This document shows, one piece after another, positions 22,100-34,712 of a stretch of 64,000 bases of DNA. The notes under the pieces were generated by a model. It was given only the letters and a program-made list of their open reading frames with translations, was not told the origin of the DNA and made no database searches. Origin of the DNA: Artemisia argyi (lineage: Eukaryota > Streptophyta > Magnoliopsida > Asterales > Asteraceae); NCBI GenBank assembly GCA_030686995.1, contig CM060692.1, positions 127,177,796-127,241,795 of the forward strand. Direction: 5' to 3'. The first letter of the stretch is position 1. Every line of letters begins with the position of its first letter. Both the position numbers and the translations under genes were made by a program.

Positions 22100-24506
22100 C
22101 TTCTTTTTGGTTAAGATTGTGTATGTCAAAATCTATATAGGAAATCTACATTGAATATTTTTTTTCCCATAACCCTATTATTAGCATTATCACGTTACAC
22201 ATTCATCCCTTTTCAAAAGAAGATACGTATATTTTTTAACGAAAGAAAAACCCTAATAATCAGAACTCTCTCCAGGAAGAAAACTCCTTCACGATTTTAG
22301 TGTTTTATTAATTTTTAATGTGTTTTTGTGCAGGTTGTAATTATTACATCTAAAAATAGGCATTTTGCTATTGTTAATTATAAAGATTAAAAAAATACAG
22401 GTAACAAATTTTGTTTTTACCTTTATGCAGATTGTTCAAATGTTTGTTCTTTGCATTGATTTATTTTAGTCAGTCATGCATCATATATTTTCATAGTAAC
22501 AAGAACATGTCGCTGACAATATGTGTTTTATGTATGCCAAGCAAATCTAAATCTTCAACTCTAATTTTTGTTACATGTATTTTTTTCTTTTTCTTATTAT
22601 CAGGTAATATTAAAGTCTAACAGCTATACCACTATCAATACCCTCGACATGGTGGCTGATGCAAGTATAAGTAGACGAGTACCAATATTGTTTGTTTTTC
22701 ATCAGATTGTGTGATAATTTTATTGGTGCTATGTTATGATGTTTTCATAATGCATTCTATAACCTAAATCAATCATCAAAATCGTATATGACTATGAAAT
22801 ATTTGATATATGAAAATTATCAGCATGCCATGTCGATTCTTGCATATTTGTTTGTAACTGTTAGATCACATCTTTTAGCTAAATAATATCTTAGAAAATT
22901 TTCAGCATGGCAGAATTACTTAAATAACAACTGCAGTATATCCCCTTGACATGATTTAGAAAATTGATTATGTTTTGTGCCTCTTTAAGCATGCATCCTA
23001 GGTCTAACCATTCCTCTTAAATCCATTAATATGAGTCTCATTCTATTTCCAACTCAATGTGCAAAAGGGATATGTTCATGTACTCTTATGTATAACAGGT
23101 ATTGACTATTGTTCTGGGAATGTATATGTAGCTGATGTAAAAGTTTGTGAACTTTAATTGTTTATTAGTACAATTTCTGATGGTCCATGCTAAAGCAAGC
23201 ATCTTCAGTACAAACTTGAATTTAGTTATCAGAGTTAAGGGATTCCACTAAACTATTGTTTCCATAGAGCGAGAAAATAGTTAAGGGACTCCACTAAAAG
23301 ATTGGTGATGATTCCATTTGCATGAAAAATGAAGGGCTCAAAAGGGGGTTGTGAAGTGTCGATTCGTATGATTATCCGATGATTGAAAGTTGTAGCTCTT
23401 CTTCCTCATATGAAGTGTCAGGTTGGGTAACAGTTTGACATGGGATCAGGTTGAAATGAGTTACTTATATACGGGTCAAAATGGTTCAGTTAGGTAGTTT
23501 TTCTATAGAGATGTGAATTGTATGTTTCGGGTAATTGGAACACAGAGAAGCTTGCATCAGGTTTAGTGAAGCCATCTTGCAGACAATGACATACATTACA
23601 AAGCCACACAAGCCCGAAATACTTTCCCTTGATAGGACAGATCCTAAAAAGAGCCTTGCAACTTTCATTAAAGCATTTAAGGAGTGATGTTCATTTAAGT
23701 GACCAAGTTCCTGAATCAATGAGTCCTGCAATGAGCAAGTCAACCAGTGCCTATATATACGTGAGTCGCTTCCGGTTTCACAAAGCAGATAACCTCACAA
23801 GATAAGCTCATGCAACACCCTTTAATTAGTCGATGAGCTCTCTTTTATCATCTTATGAGCTTCTGGTCAATGGGAAATTCACATACAATGTATTTGTGAA
23901 ATCCTAAGCTTTTGTTAGTTTTTATAAAAATTTGTTTGCACATACAGATTCGTGATACCAGTGTCCTTGAGAGGCTACGACCCGCCTGGTAGGAATTGAG
24001 AAGCTATTTGATTGTAAAAGGCCGTAAAAGATTTGAAGTTCATGTCTGCACAATGGCTGAAAGAGACTATGCATTATAAATGTGGAGGTTGCTAGACCCA
24101 GGGGCACACCTAATTGCTCCAAACCAAATGTTGAAGCGTATTGTATGTGTCAAATCAGGCAAGCATTCTATTCTGACTAAACAAATAGCTTACTTCACTT
24201 GCTCTGCAGCAATCTTGACTTTTCTTCTTCTTGGCGTTCTAAAGCTGTATCTTGTCTACTTAATCCAGTTCTGATTGTAAATTTGCAATACATTTTCACC
24301 TGCAATAACTTTCAAATAGGAAAAACGTGTGAAATCCAATTTAATTATGTAATAACTGTGCGTGTGTAACGGTGTCGTCAAGGTGTGATTCGGGATTACA
24401 ATTAGGGTATGTTTGGTTTGGAAATGGGATTGGGAATGGGTACGGATTTGAAGAAAACGAGGCGAGAGAAAACAAAAAGGTATTAGTGTAAAGGATCAAC
24501 CTTGAG
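22100..24506. other. Helitron interior, no clear gene
   Basis: AT-rich sequence. Possible captured 5'UTR or intron pieces (for example the CT-rich stretch near 22260-22300). No exon could be supported. Confidence 0.3.
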
Positions 24507-25579
24507 TTCATGTGGTACCTGCTTTCACTCCTTATTATGCTCCACAAGCAGAGGTACTGTAAAATTTAGTCTTCATTTCTTCATTTGATTTAGTAAATAA
24601 ATTATCACCTTTTTTATTTATTTATTTTTTATTTATTTATTTTTTATTTATTTTTTTTTAATTTTTTTTTTAATATCAAATTTCTCTTGATAGACAGCAA
24701 ACGTGGATCCTGTTTTTTGTTTTGCAAGGAATGTTAAATGCATTGTTACAGGCGGTTTCTTCAAGTAAGATAGCTTAAGCAAATCATTCTTTTATATTTG
24801 TACATTCATTTTGGCCCTACTTACTGAAATATGCTTATGTTGTGTTTGGCAGAGAATTCGATGAGAATGGTACTGGTGTTATGTCAGAGATGAATCAAAA
24901 CACACCAATAGCAAGACCAGGCTTTAATAGGGCTGCTTTTTATTCTTGCTATGATCTCAATCTTGCTTTTCTAACTCCAGCCTGTGCGAATCAATTGTCT
25001 ACAAAGGTTTGCTAGATTGTTAATGTTTATTTAAATGGATTTGGAATATTATTTTCCAGAAAAAGTAGACATGCAGCAAGGTAATATCACAGGACTTTTT
25101 TTCAACTAAAACACGTAATATCATATTCTGATGTAATACAGTTAACATTTGAATTGAAAGTGTAACGTATATTCTGATGTAATACTGATCACTAGGAACA
25201 GTTGATTTTCACGTGAATCCATTTGAATAAGCATTAATAATCTAGCAAAAAACTTATATGTAATTAGGATGCACTAACCTCCAAAGGCACCTGATTATCC
25301 ATTTGGATTGCAAGACTCTGCTTCAAAATTCTTTTGACTGCATTATATGACTCCCTATTATGCATTTATTTATTATTGTCTTTTACCAGGGTAAAAAAAT
25401 GAACCTTTTCATGAGCATGCATTTATTTGAACAACTATATTTGTACTAAAAGCATGCCACACACTCACTAAGTGACTGTGTCATATAATGAAACATCATA
25501 TATGTTTATTTAGGAATTTGTTTTGCAGGTTAGTGGCCCTTCTGGGCAAGTGACTTGGATTCGAGGCGTTGGATGGTAG
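24507..25579 (+). pseudogene. Captured gene fragment, four exons, unidentified
   Basis: Exons at 24507-24553, 24694-24764, 24853-25006 and 25529-25579 are bounded by AG and GT and join in one frame without a stop until 25577. The joined peptide includes VPAFTPYYAPQAE, VDPVFCFARNVKCIVTGGFF, RPGFNRAAFYSCYDLNLAFL and SGPSGQVTWIRGVGW. The splice phases are consistent (for example a split Lys codon between exons 2 and 3), which is hard to get by chance. I do not recognise the family. A further possible exon is near 26006-26084 (VESKMQRIEFVAVRYKGIHN). This is most likely a host gene piece picked up by the Helitron. Confidence 0.55.
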
Positions 25580-27640
25580 GAATATACAAGAGGCTATCGA
25601 CAATAGGTTAGTTCACATTAATCAATAATCTAATGCTCGGTTACTTTTTGGTTATCTTTATGCTGGTATGGTTTAAATATCTCAATATCAATTATGTATT
25701 CATGTTCAATTCCTCACAAGGATCTTTAGTTAGGTCTTCACAAATACAAATGGGTTTGATATCTGATATAATCATGGTAACTCATTTGGTTAATCAAGAA
25801 CCAAACAAAAATTTTGAAGATGAATATACTGAGTCGGGAGAGGCTAAGGTTGCATCTAAAGGAAATTTTGTACGACAGAATCCACTGAGTTAACCGCTCA
25901 AAAGTAAATTTCCTTTCTAGACCATCTAATTTGCACATGTCACTAACCATTAATGATAACATATTTAAGTTTTCCTTAATACAAAGTCAAGTCTTTCCAG
26001 ATTACAGGTGGTTGAATCCAAGATGCAAAGGATTGAATTTGTTGCAGTAAGATATAAGGGAATACACAATACATATCTGGTTGGTAAACATGTTTATATT
26101 TTATCTTTTCATCTATCTACTGAACATATATTATATCTATAATGTTCTACTTTTCTTGAATAGTTTTGTTTATAATTAGTTCATACTCATAGCCAAACTT
26201 CGGCTTACAAATCCTGTGCAGGTCATAGGAAGTTGCATTCACGTGGAAGAAAAGACGCCCGTGATATGAGTATATGCCAAACAAAAGCTTTGATTGCTTC
26301 ATTTTCGGTGCGTAAAGTTCATAAAGAAAGTGCTTCTTTCAACTACTGCAATCCCAACAACCATTCAAGCTAGAAACTGAGGTTAGTATATAGTTGTCCT
26401 ATTCACTTTTACCAAAGATAACCTGCCGTATAAATGTTATTGTGCTATATACTGTTGTAGACGTTGTATAAATGTTATTGTGCTATATACTGCTCAAAAT
26501 GGAAAAATGAACTGGACCGGGTCAAAATGGGTTGGTCAGGGTTAGACCTTTTTTTGTACCCGATCCGGATCAGACCAAGTTGACCCACTGAACTTTCAGT
26601 TTTCCTGAATCATTTTTGTATTGCCGTGTTAATTATGTCTATAGGTATGTGACTCTAAGTATGTATGTCTTTGACATTATGCTATTACACACTGCACTTA
26701 ATTTGGATTTTCTAATAAGCAAAACAGTGAAAACTTTAATGGACTAATTTTGATCAACATGGGCATATGGTCACATTAGCTAAGGTTGTCGAAAATGAAT
26801 ACTGATGAGAAGGAAATCTGGAAAATTCAGCACATGTAGTTATATTTGACATCAGATAAGTATCGCATTTTGAGCCATCTAACAACTAGATTAAGCGAAG
26901 ACTGTATTGATTAATAAGTGTAGCATGTGTAGGGCTAAATGATAATGTGACTAATCACAAGTTAAATCCAAGTGGACAGAAAGCATAAAGCAAAAGTCAC
27001 CAAATGTTTTCTCTTGGAAGAGAATATCTCAAAACAAACTAAGAGTTAACATCTATAGTTTCTTAAGTAGATTCTACTAAGCAACATCAAAATTATGATT
27101 TTGAAATCATTATCTAAAACTGACAACGAGAATGAGCATCCACTATAATCTTTTGTCACTAAATCATGCAGGTCAATAAAGATTAGGTTGGATATATGAA
27201 CCTAACATTATAAGACTGATTGGCTACCAGAAAGAGGAAAAATAAAAAAATCTTTTCTCAACATCTTAAAGCTGAAAAACAATAAGCATCGTATATTATT
27301 GGGCAAGTGATGTACGAGGTGGCCACATTTGCTACCTCATGCTCCATAGTCCATAAAATAATAGTTTTTTCATAATCCCATGGAAAAATATTTGTTAAAC
27401 GGAATATGTCTAGGACCCACTAGCGAATATGGGATGCAGGTAAATATTTGTGTATAAAGATTTTATATATTGCATTTAAACTAAAAGCATATAGTTTGTA
27501 ATGACGGTAATTTATTAATTTTAATTTTCTCTTATCGGATTACCATTCATTTCTCTATGTTCTTTATCCACTGTATATAAATATTTTATGATGTTCGTAA
27601 TTCATTAACCGTTACTTAATTTATTCCTAGGACATTCATA
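25580..27640. other. Helitron interior, mostly intron-like sequence
   Basis: Apart from the possible exon at 26006-26084 and a short duplicated TAAATGTTATTGTGCTATATACTG (about 26430-26490), I see nothing supportable here. Confidence 0.3.
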
Positions 27641-27649
27641 AGGCTCGCC

Positions 27650-27690
27650 CGCCTATCGAGCAGGCTATGCAACTATCTTCTTATAAATAA
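27650..27690 (+). other. Degenerate second Helitron-like 3' hairpin
   Basis: GCTCGCCCGCCTATCGAGCAGGC resembles the terminal hairpin at 28418-28436 with mismatches and is followed by an AT-rich stretch containing CTAT. It lies about 770 bp before the true end. Confidence 0.4.
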
Positions 27691-28079
27691 CTTTATACCT
27701 TTTAATTGTTCTATAATTGTGTTCTTCGAGGTTGTCATACAATGACAACATGCAATTGCATCTAATTACTTAGTTGGGTTAGAAAGCAATGACATCACTG
27801 GCCTGCAGCTGCATCTGATGTCAACATACTTAGAAGACATTTGGTTATCATTTTCTCTGGTACGTAGTTTGATATTTTAGGATAATTTTAATGTTGTGAT
27901 CTTTTGTTTTTATTTCATATGAAGAGCCCATATACCAAAAGCTTATATTACTTAAAAAATGCCATCAAAATATAATTACTCTTTTCTTTACTTTATTGAA
28001 TACTGAGATGTTGGAAAATGGGCGGGTAAGTTTATTAGTTAATACGGATAAATGGGTGTCAAAATGGACGGGTGACATA

Positions 28080-28114
28080 TAATAATAATTATTATTATTA
28101 TTATTATTATTATT
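28080..28114. repeat. (ATT)n microsatellite in Helitron
   Basis: About eleven ATT units with an interruption near each end. Confidence 0.85.
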
Positions 28115-28417
28115 TATTTATCCGTAATAACAAATGTGTATGAATTCACAGAGTAGAAACATCACAGTAAAGCTTGAACCAGAAGAACAAAGGGATGTAG
28201 AAGCAACAAGTACCATAAGGAATGGTTCCCGATCAGATAGCTAGATATGCACATCATGGAAAGACACATTCGAGTGTTGGTTATACCTATAGCTTATTCT
28301 CTCATATTTGATAATCGTTTATTTCTTTTCGTTCTAAATTCATTCAATAAAAAATTTGGTACGTTTATATCTTATTTTTCGTTAACTGATTTTTTCAAAA
28401 CGGCAATTATAAGTCAT

Positions 28418-28436
28418 GCCCGCCCATCGGGCGGGC
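28418..28436 (+). terminator. Helitron 3' terminal hairpin
   Basis: GCCCGCCC-ATC-GGGCGGGC is a perfect 8-bp stem with a 3-nt loop, 8 nt before the CTAG end. Such hairpins mark Helitron 3' ends. Confidence 0.9.
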
Positions 28437-28447
28437 TTCGAAATCTA

Positions 28448-28448
<1 letters not shown>

Positions 28449-28496
<48 letters not shown>
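28449..28496. repeat. (TA)n microsatellite, right of Helitron
   Basis: Continuation of the tract at 21690-21786. Confidence 0.95.
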
Positions 28497-28497
<1 letters not shown>

Positions 28498-29469
28498 GGA
28501 TAAAACTTATATAACGATAACTAAATTTAGGCGAATAAAACGATACGTAACCATTATCTATTTTTATACGACGTAACACATCACGTATGCACTTTATCGA
28601 TTACTCGTAATTAATAATAAACGTTCGCAATAAAACGAGACTTAAGAACTAAAACGTGCCATGTCTTATAGGTTGTGTGTGAAGCCGTTGCCTTGCATCG
28701 TTGAGATTACATTTGTTCTACTATCCTACTAAGGTGAGTTCATAGCCCACATTTAACTTATTTTTGTGGGGGGGATACATGCTCAAAAACCGAACACAAG
28801 TCTTTTCCTGATCTTATTATTGCTTAAGTAGCTATTGCTAAAAGTCCCTCGATCATGAACCTTAATCACTTGAAGGGTGAACGTAAATAATTGTGAATAG
28901 ATCTATTAGGGATTGACAATCCCCATTTGGTTGCTAGAGGAAAGTTACCAAATGCACTTTATTTAAATATCATAGGTTACTGACAAATACCTATCTTGGG
29001 GGCTATATACTTTACATCATTATTACGGAAAATATTGATGTCTGTTGAATCGTTGAGTGTCATGAGCTTAAGTCAATAATGAATGCGATTTTTCTAACTT
29101 GTTTATTTGTATTTTTATACAATAAGCACCTATCTCTTGTGTTCAAACTCTTAATTATAAACCTATGAATTTCACTCAACTTTTGTTGACTTTTAGCATG
29201 TTTATCTCAGGTAACTAAATGGAATGGATGGCAAAGGCACGAAGTGGGCAAATAAAGAAATGTTTATTTCTCTTTGAATAAAAACTTGTTGTTGAATAAC
29301 GAATTCTCTTGAAATTATGAAAATTTGGTATTTTAAATAAAACTTAAAACGATCACTTGAATCGTTTTTCTATAATTGTGACAAAGATCCACGATATAAT
29401 ACCCCAAAAGTCTTCCGCTGACATTTTAAGTCTTCCGATGTATTGATCGATTTTGGGGGTGTTATAGAT

Positions 29470-29481
29470 TGGCATCAGAGC
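29470..29481 (+). other. Primer-binding site of the chromovirus
   Basis: TGGCATCAGAGC follows the 5' LTR by three bases. It differs by one base from the usual initiator tRNA-Met site TGGTATCAGAGC. Confidence 0.75.
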
Positions 29482-29684
29482 TACGGTTATAGTGAACCAA
29501 GTGTTTTTGGAACATTGGACTATAACTACACTTTAAACGGGACAAAATTTTCATAAAATACCATCCTACGCCCTTCGTGCCTACGCATCCCAGTAATTGG
29601 TAAAAAGTATTATTTACCTTATAGCATTTTTAATTGATTATAATTATGCTTACATCTACTAATCGGGAAATTTATTACAGTGTC

Positions 29685-30737
29685 ATGTCTTCGAACACCC
29701 ACCGTATCAGCTTGTCCTCAAACTCAGGAACTGAAGATGTTACTTCAGCCTATGCTACCTTACCTATGCCTATGTCTCCTGCTACCGACAGATACATGCA
29801 AAGCCAGCAATTTCTGCCAGCATCTGACGCAGAGGCTTCTCTTCTAGCAACATCTGGTCCGATTCGCCGATCTAGGCAAATTAGATAACTTCAGCCGTAT
29901 GAAGCAAGTACTGCTGTACCAGCACCAGCTCTTGTCATACCACCTGAATCAGTTGTGCCATCACCACCTGCACCACCAGTGATACCACCACTACCAACTA
30001 TCTTCTACAGCCAAACTACTACTGTGCCACTAACACCATCACCCATAGCATCACCTCCACTAGCATCATCACCTGCACCTTACCGAAGTGTCCCACTACT
30101 ACCTCACCGAAGGACTTACCAGATCCGTCCAACCACCTCAGAGTCTTGTGTTCAACGCAGACGCCGAAGGACCCACAAGCGAGTAGATGCTCGTAAATGG
30201 TCTTTCTTGTTGCCCATTATGCGATATTGGAGATCTCAAGAAGGAACACCAACAACAAGGGAACTTGGGGAAAGTTCTTACTCTACCTCCCGAATTCTGC
30301 CAGTCACTGGGGAACCCATACACCATACCATACCATTGTTAGCTGCAAGAATGGTTCGCCACGAAGACCGACTTGATTCCATCGCTAGTATACTCAACAA
30401 GATTCCACATGAACTTCTAGAAACCTTTGAAAATGATATGAACAGTCTCATAATTGGTCATCTTGCAATAGAAGATAAGGTTGAAAAGTTGGATTCTCTA
30501 TTTTGGGAATCAATGGAATTCATAGGAGCACTATGTGGGGCTAACACTTCGACCGAAATAGCATTGGGAACTTTAGACCGAGAAATTGAGAGGATCAACA
30601 CTGAAAACCTACGCCTTAGGCAAGCCCTGCTAGAAGCTCGAGAAAGGGAAAGGACTCGAGATCAAACCATGGAAACCATGTCCACTGCCATTCAAGAACT
30701 CCAAAACCGCCTAGACAAGGCCTTAGGAAAACCATGA
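29685..30737 (+). pseudogene. Extra ORF upstream of gag in the chromovirus
   Basis: Starts at ATG 29685 and is open to 30737 except for a TAA at 29886-29888. About 350 codons. The N-terminal third is Ser/Pro/Ala-rich with PPAPPVIPPLPT-like runs. The middle has a basic patch (RRRRRTHKRVDARKW). The C-terminal third is predicted coiled coil (EIERINTENLRLRQALLEAR to the end). It has no zinc knuckle and is not gag, which follows at 31089. Extra sense ORFs are known in some plant gypsy elements, but I do not recognise this one. A coiled coil suggests self-association. Confidence 0.6.
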
Positions 30738-31088
30738 GACCATCACCTTGTTAAGAAAAATCAATGTCCTACAAATAAGAATATCTTGTCGTGTTTTGTA
30801 AACATTTGCACAAGTATCAATAAGTGTTGTAACACCTTGACATTGATTTATGGAAGTTTATTTTATCTTTATTTACGTTGCATTATATCATAATATATTG
30901 GTTCATACAGGTCAAACTTATTCGTAATGTGTGTCATCCCAACATACGATAATTTACGATTTAAACCTTTTCAATGATCGAATCATTGTAACTACGACCT
31001 ATATTTAACTATTTATTACTCGATACGTAATTTCAACGTGATACGATTATTATAAACGTTCTAATAATATACCTTCTTTTATAGCAAC
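30738..31088 (+). other. Spacer between extra ORF and gag
   Basis: AT-rich, no ORF. It ends CTTCTTTTATAG just before the gag ATG, which looks like a splice acceptor, so gag may be made from a spliced RNA. Confidence 0.4.
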
Positions 31089-32690
31089 ATGGCTAGAACT
31101 AGGAGAACAACCACGAACGCCGCACCAGCAAACCCCGAAGTTATGACCCCGGCAGCAATCCAGCAAGCAATCGCTGATGGCGTTAATGCCGTTTTAGCTG
31201 GACAAACCCGTAATAGAGATGGAAATGCACCGGCACCCCGCTACTGCACGTACAAGGACTTCATAGCATGTCAACCAACGTATTTCAAAGGAACTGAAGG
31301 AGTGTCGGAGTTAGCTCAATGGTTTGAAAGAAGTGAAACTGTTTTCCAAAGAAGTGGATGCTCGGAAAACAACAAGGTAAGCTTCGCAACGGGAACACTA
31401 ATGCAAGACGCTCTATCCTGGTGGAACTCTACCGTTCAAACACTAGGAGCAGAAGCAGCACATCAGCTTACTTGGATTGAATTCAAGGCTAAAATACTAA
31501 ATAAGTATTGTCCCCGTTCCGAACTGCGAAAACTCGAGGATGAGTTCCATGCCTTAATAGTGAAAGGAGTTGATTTGAGAAGTTACAACCGGAGATTCCA
31601 AGAACTTAGGATACTATGCCCTACCATGGTACCTGATCATGAGAAGACATTAGAGAAATATGTCGAAGGACTCCCTAGGAGTATTGAAGGAAATGTCACC
31701 TCAGCAAACCCGCCAACCTTGGAAGCAGCAATGGAACATGCTCAGAAACTTCTAGATCAAGAAGTGAAATGCAATGAACTTAAAAGGAAATTGGACGATA
31801 AAAGAACCACCCACCATCACAACAACAACCAACAAAGCTACAACAGTCATCACCGCAACAACAACCAACGCAACAATAATCGGAACCACCAACCATATCA
31901 CAACACTCGAAGCACTCAACAGCAGAATCAAAGACAAGAAAAACCCCGAGTCTACACCGCCACGGAAGGTGTAGGGTACAACGAGCAGAAACCCCTATGC
32001 CAGCGATGCAAACTTCATCACGAGGGTCGTTGTACCGTCCGATGTGACAAATGTCGTAAGATCGGTCATCAAACTAGAAACTGTAGGATTCCGGCTACAG
32101 GAAGCAACACACAGGTTGTATCTCCCACTTGTTACGGATGCGGAGAAGTAGGACACATCCGGAGGAACTGCCCAAAAGGAAATGAACCAGTCAACGCCCA
32201 AGCTAGGGTATACCTACTCAGAGATGGAAACGGACCCGATGTAGTCACCGGTACGTTTCTACTAAACCATCATAATGCTAGAGTATTGTTTGATTCGGGC
32301 GCCGATAAGAGTTTTATATCAGATACGTTTGCCCCTTTACTTAATGTTACCCCCTCTAAGCTAAACACCACCTACGAAGTCGAAATGGCTGACGGGAATT
32401 TAATAGATACCATTACTATCATGAAAGATTGCACCCTAACCTTATCCGAAAAACCTTTTGCCATTGATCTTATGCATGTTCAACTTGGTAGTTTCGACGC
32501 TATCGTCGGCATGGATTGGCTATCTCACCATCGTGCTAGGATTCACTGTGACGAAAAGGCCGTCCATATACCACTCAAGGATGAAACACTCATTGTCCAG
32601 GACGACAAAAGCAAACCTCGATATGGAATTATCTCATGTATACGAGTGATAAAATACATGAAGGAAGGATGTCAAGTATACATGGCCTAA
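31089..32690 (+). CDS. gag-pro: Chromovirus gag and protease
   Basis: 533 codons. Residues about 60-230 form the retrotransposon gag domain (YFKGTEGVSELAQWFERSE, then ALSWWNSTVQTLG and YNRRFQELRILCP). A His/Asn/Gln-rich linker follows (about 240-290). Then come two zinc knuckles, CDKCRKIGHQTRNC and CYGCGEVGHIRRNC, preceded by a Cys/His segment CQRCKLHHEGRC. The aspartic protease active site is FDSGADKSF. The frame ends at TAA 32688-32690. Homologous elements normally read through to polymerase, so this stop separates gag-protease from pol. Confidence 0.9.
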   Translation: MARTRRTTTNAAPANPEVMTPAAIQQAIADGVNAVLAGQTRNRDGNAPAPRYCTYKDFIACQPTYFKGTEGVSELAQWFERSETVFQRSGCSENNKVSFATGTLMQDALSWWNSTVQTLGAEAAHQLTWIEFKAKILNKYCPRSELRKLEDEFHALIVKGVDLRSYNRRFQELRILCPTMVPDHEKTLEKYVEGLPRSIEGNVTSANPPTLEAAMEHAQKLLDQEVKCNELKRKLDDKRTTHHHNNNQQSYNSHHRNNNQRNNNRNHQPYHNTRSTQQQNQRQEKPRVYTATEGVGYNEQKPLCQRCKLHHEGRCTVRCDKCRKIGHQTRNCRIPATGSNTQVVSPTCYGCGEVGHIRRNCPKGNEPVNAQARVYLLRDGNGPDVVTGTFLLNHHNARVLFDSGADKSFISDTFAPLLNVTPSKLNTTYEVEMADGNLIDTITIMKDCTLTLSEKPFAIDLMHVQLGSFDAIVGMDWLSHHRARIHCDEKAVHIPLKDETLIVQDDKSKPRYGIISCIRVIKYMKEGCQVYMA

Positions 32691-34712
32691 GTTACGGAAA
32701 ATAAGACATCCGAGAAGCAGTTCGATGACGTTCCTATCGTTAGGGATTTTCCCGAAGTATTCCCTGAAGAATTACCTGGCATTCCACCCATACGTCAAGT
32801 AGAATTTCAGATTGAACTAGTGCCTCGAGCGGCACCAGTGGCTAAAGCACCTTATAGGCTAGCACCATCTGAAATGGAAGAGTTATCAGAACAACTAAAA
32901 GAATTGTCGGACAAAGGATTTATTCGACGAAGCTCATCACCTTGGGGAGCTCCAATTTTATTTGTTAAGAAGAAGGATGGATCCTTTCGAATGTGCATCG
33001 ATTACCGGGAGTTGAATAAACTTACGGTAAAGAATCGATACCCATTGCCTCGAATTGAAGATCTGTTTGATCAATTGCAAGGATCGAGTGTGTACTCAAA
33101 AATTGATCTGAGATCAGGATATCATCAGCTAAGAGTTCGAGAAGAGGATATCCCGAAAACTGCATTCAGAACGCGCTATAGTCACTACGAATTTCAAGTA
33201 ATGCCGTTCGGTCTGACCAATGCACCAGCAGTTTTCATGGATTTAATGAATCGAGTATGCAAACCTTACTTGGATAAGTTTGTAATAGTATTCATCGACA
33301 ATATTTTGATCTACTCTCGCAACGAAGAAGAACACGCAGAACATTTACGAATCATTCTAGAACTGCTCAAGAAAGAAGAATTGTACGCTAAGTTCTCCAA
33401 ATGCGACTTTTGGATTCGCACCGTACAATTTTTAGGACACATCACCGATAGTCAAGGCATTCACGTAGACCCTGCAAAGATTGAGGTTGTTAAAGGTTGG
33501 TCATCTCCTACAAACCCCATGGAGATACGTCAATTTTTAGGTCTCGCAGGTTACTACCGAAGATTTATAGAAGGATTCTCCAAGATTGCAAAACCTTTGA
33601 CTAAGCTAACCCAAAAGAATGAGAAGTACATCTGGGAAGAAAAGGAAGAAGCAGCCTTCCAGTTGTTAAAACAAAAGCTTTGTGAAGCCCCAATATTAGC
33701 CCTCCCAGAAGGAAATGAGGACTTTATAGTATATTGCGACGCATCTTATCATGGACTAGGAGCAGTCTTGATGCAAAGAAGCAAAGTGATAGCTTATGCA
33801 TCCCGGCAACTGAAGAAACATGAGGAAAACTACACGACTCATGACTTGGAGTTAGGAGCGGTAGTGTTTGCGTTCAAGTTATGGAGACACTACTTATATG
33901 GCACCAAATGTACCGTGTACATCGACCACAAGAGTCTTCAACATATTTTGGATCAGAAGGATTTGAATATGAGGCAACGTCGCTGGCTAGATTTGCTCAG
34001 CGATTATGATTGTGAGATCCGTTACCACCCAGGAAAGGCTAATGTAGTAGCAGATGCGTTAAGCCGAAAGGAACGATTGAAACCCCTTCGAGTTAGATCA
34101 CTAGGGATGACTATCCACTCACCCCTTCCATCCCAAATCCTTACCGCACAGAACGGAGCACTTAAAGAAGAAAACCAACCCAAGGAGAAGATTTACGGTA
34201 TGCCCGAGAATAAGAATGGTTTTGTGAAGAAATCCGATGGAACACTGTGTTTCAAGGACAAAAGTTGGATCCCTATGATTGGAGGTATTCGTGAGCTCAT
34301 CATGTACGAGTCCCACAAGTCAAAATACTCCATTCATCCAGGTTCTGACAAGATGTATCAGGATTTAAAGAGACTATATTGGTGGCCAAACATAAAGGCT
34401 GACATCGCAGAATATGTCGGTAAATGTTTGACATGTTCAAGAGTAAAGGCAGAACATCAGAAACCTTCAGGCTTACTTGTACAACCAGAACTTTCTATGT
34501 GGAAATGGGAACGAATCACTATGGACTTCATCACCAAACTCCCAAGAACCTCATCCGGATACGACACAATATGGGTTATTGTGGATCGTCTCACAAAATC
34601 CGCTCATTTTCTACCCATCAAAGAAACCGATGAGATGAATACACTAGCCCAGCTGTATGTGAAGGAAATTGTCACTCGACATGGAGTACCAATTTCAATT
34701 ATCTTGGATTGA
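32691..34712 (+). pseudogene. pol: Chromovirus pol: reverse transcriptase, RNase H, integrase core
   Basis: Open from 32691 to TGA at 34710-34712. Reverse transcriptase motifs: [47 protein letters not shown], and the catalytic box, which reads FIDNILIYS where FIDD is expected (Asn codon at 33300-33302). RNase [31 protein letters not shown] and ADALSRK near 34060. The integrase HHCC zinc finger is near 34310-34440 ([16 protein letters not shown], then [11 protein letters not shown]), followed by MDFITKLP and [11 protein letters not shown]. The second catalytic Asp change and the TGA would abolish polymerase and truncate integrase. Confidence 0.9.
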
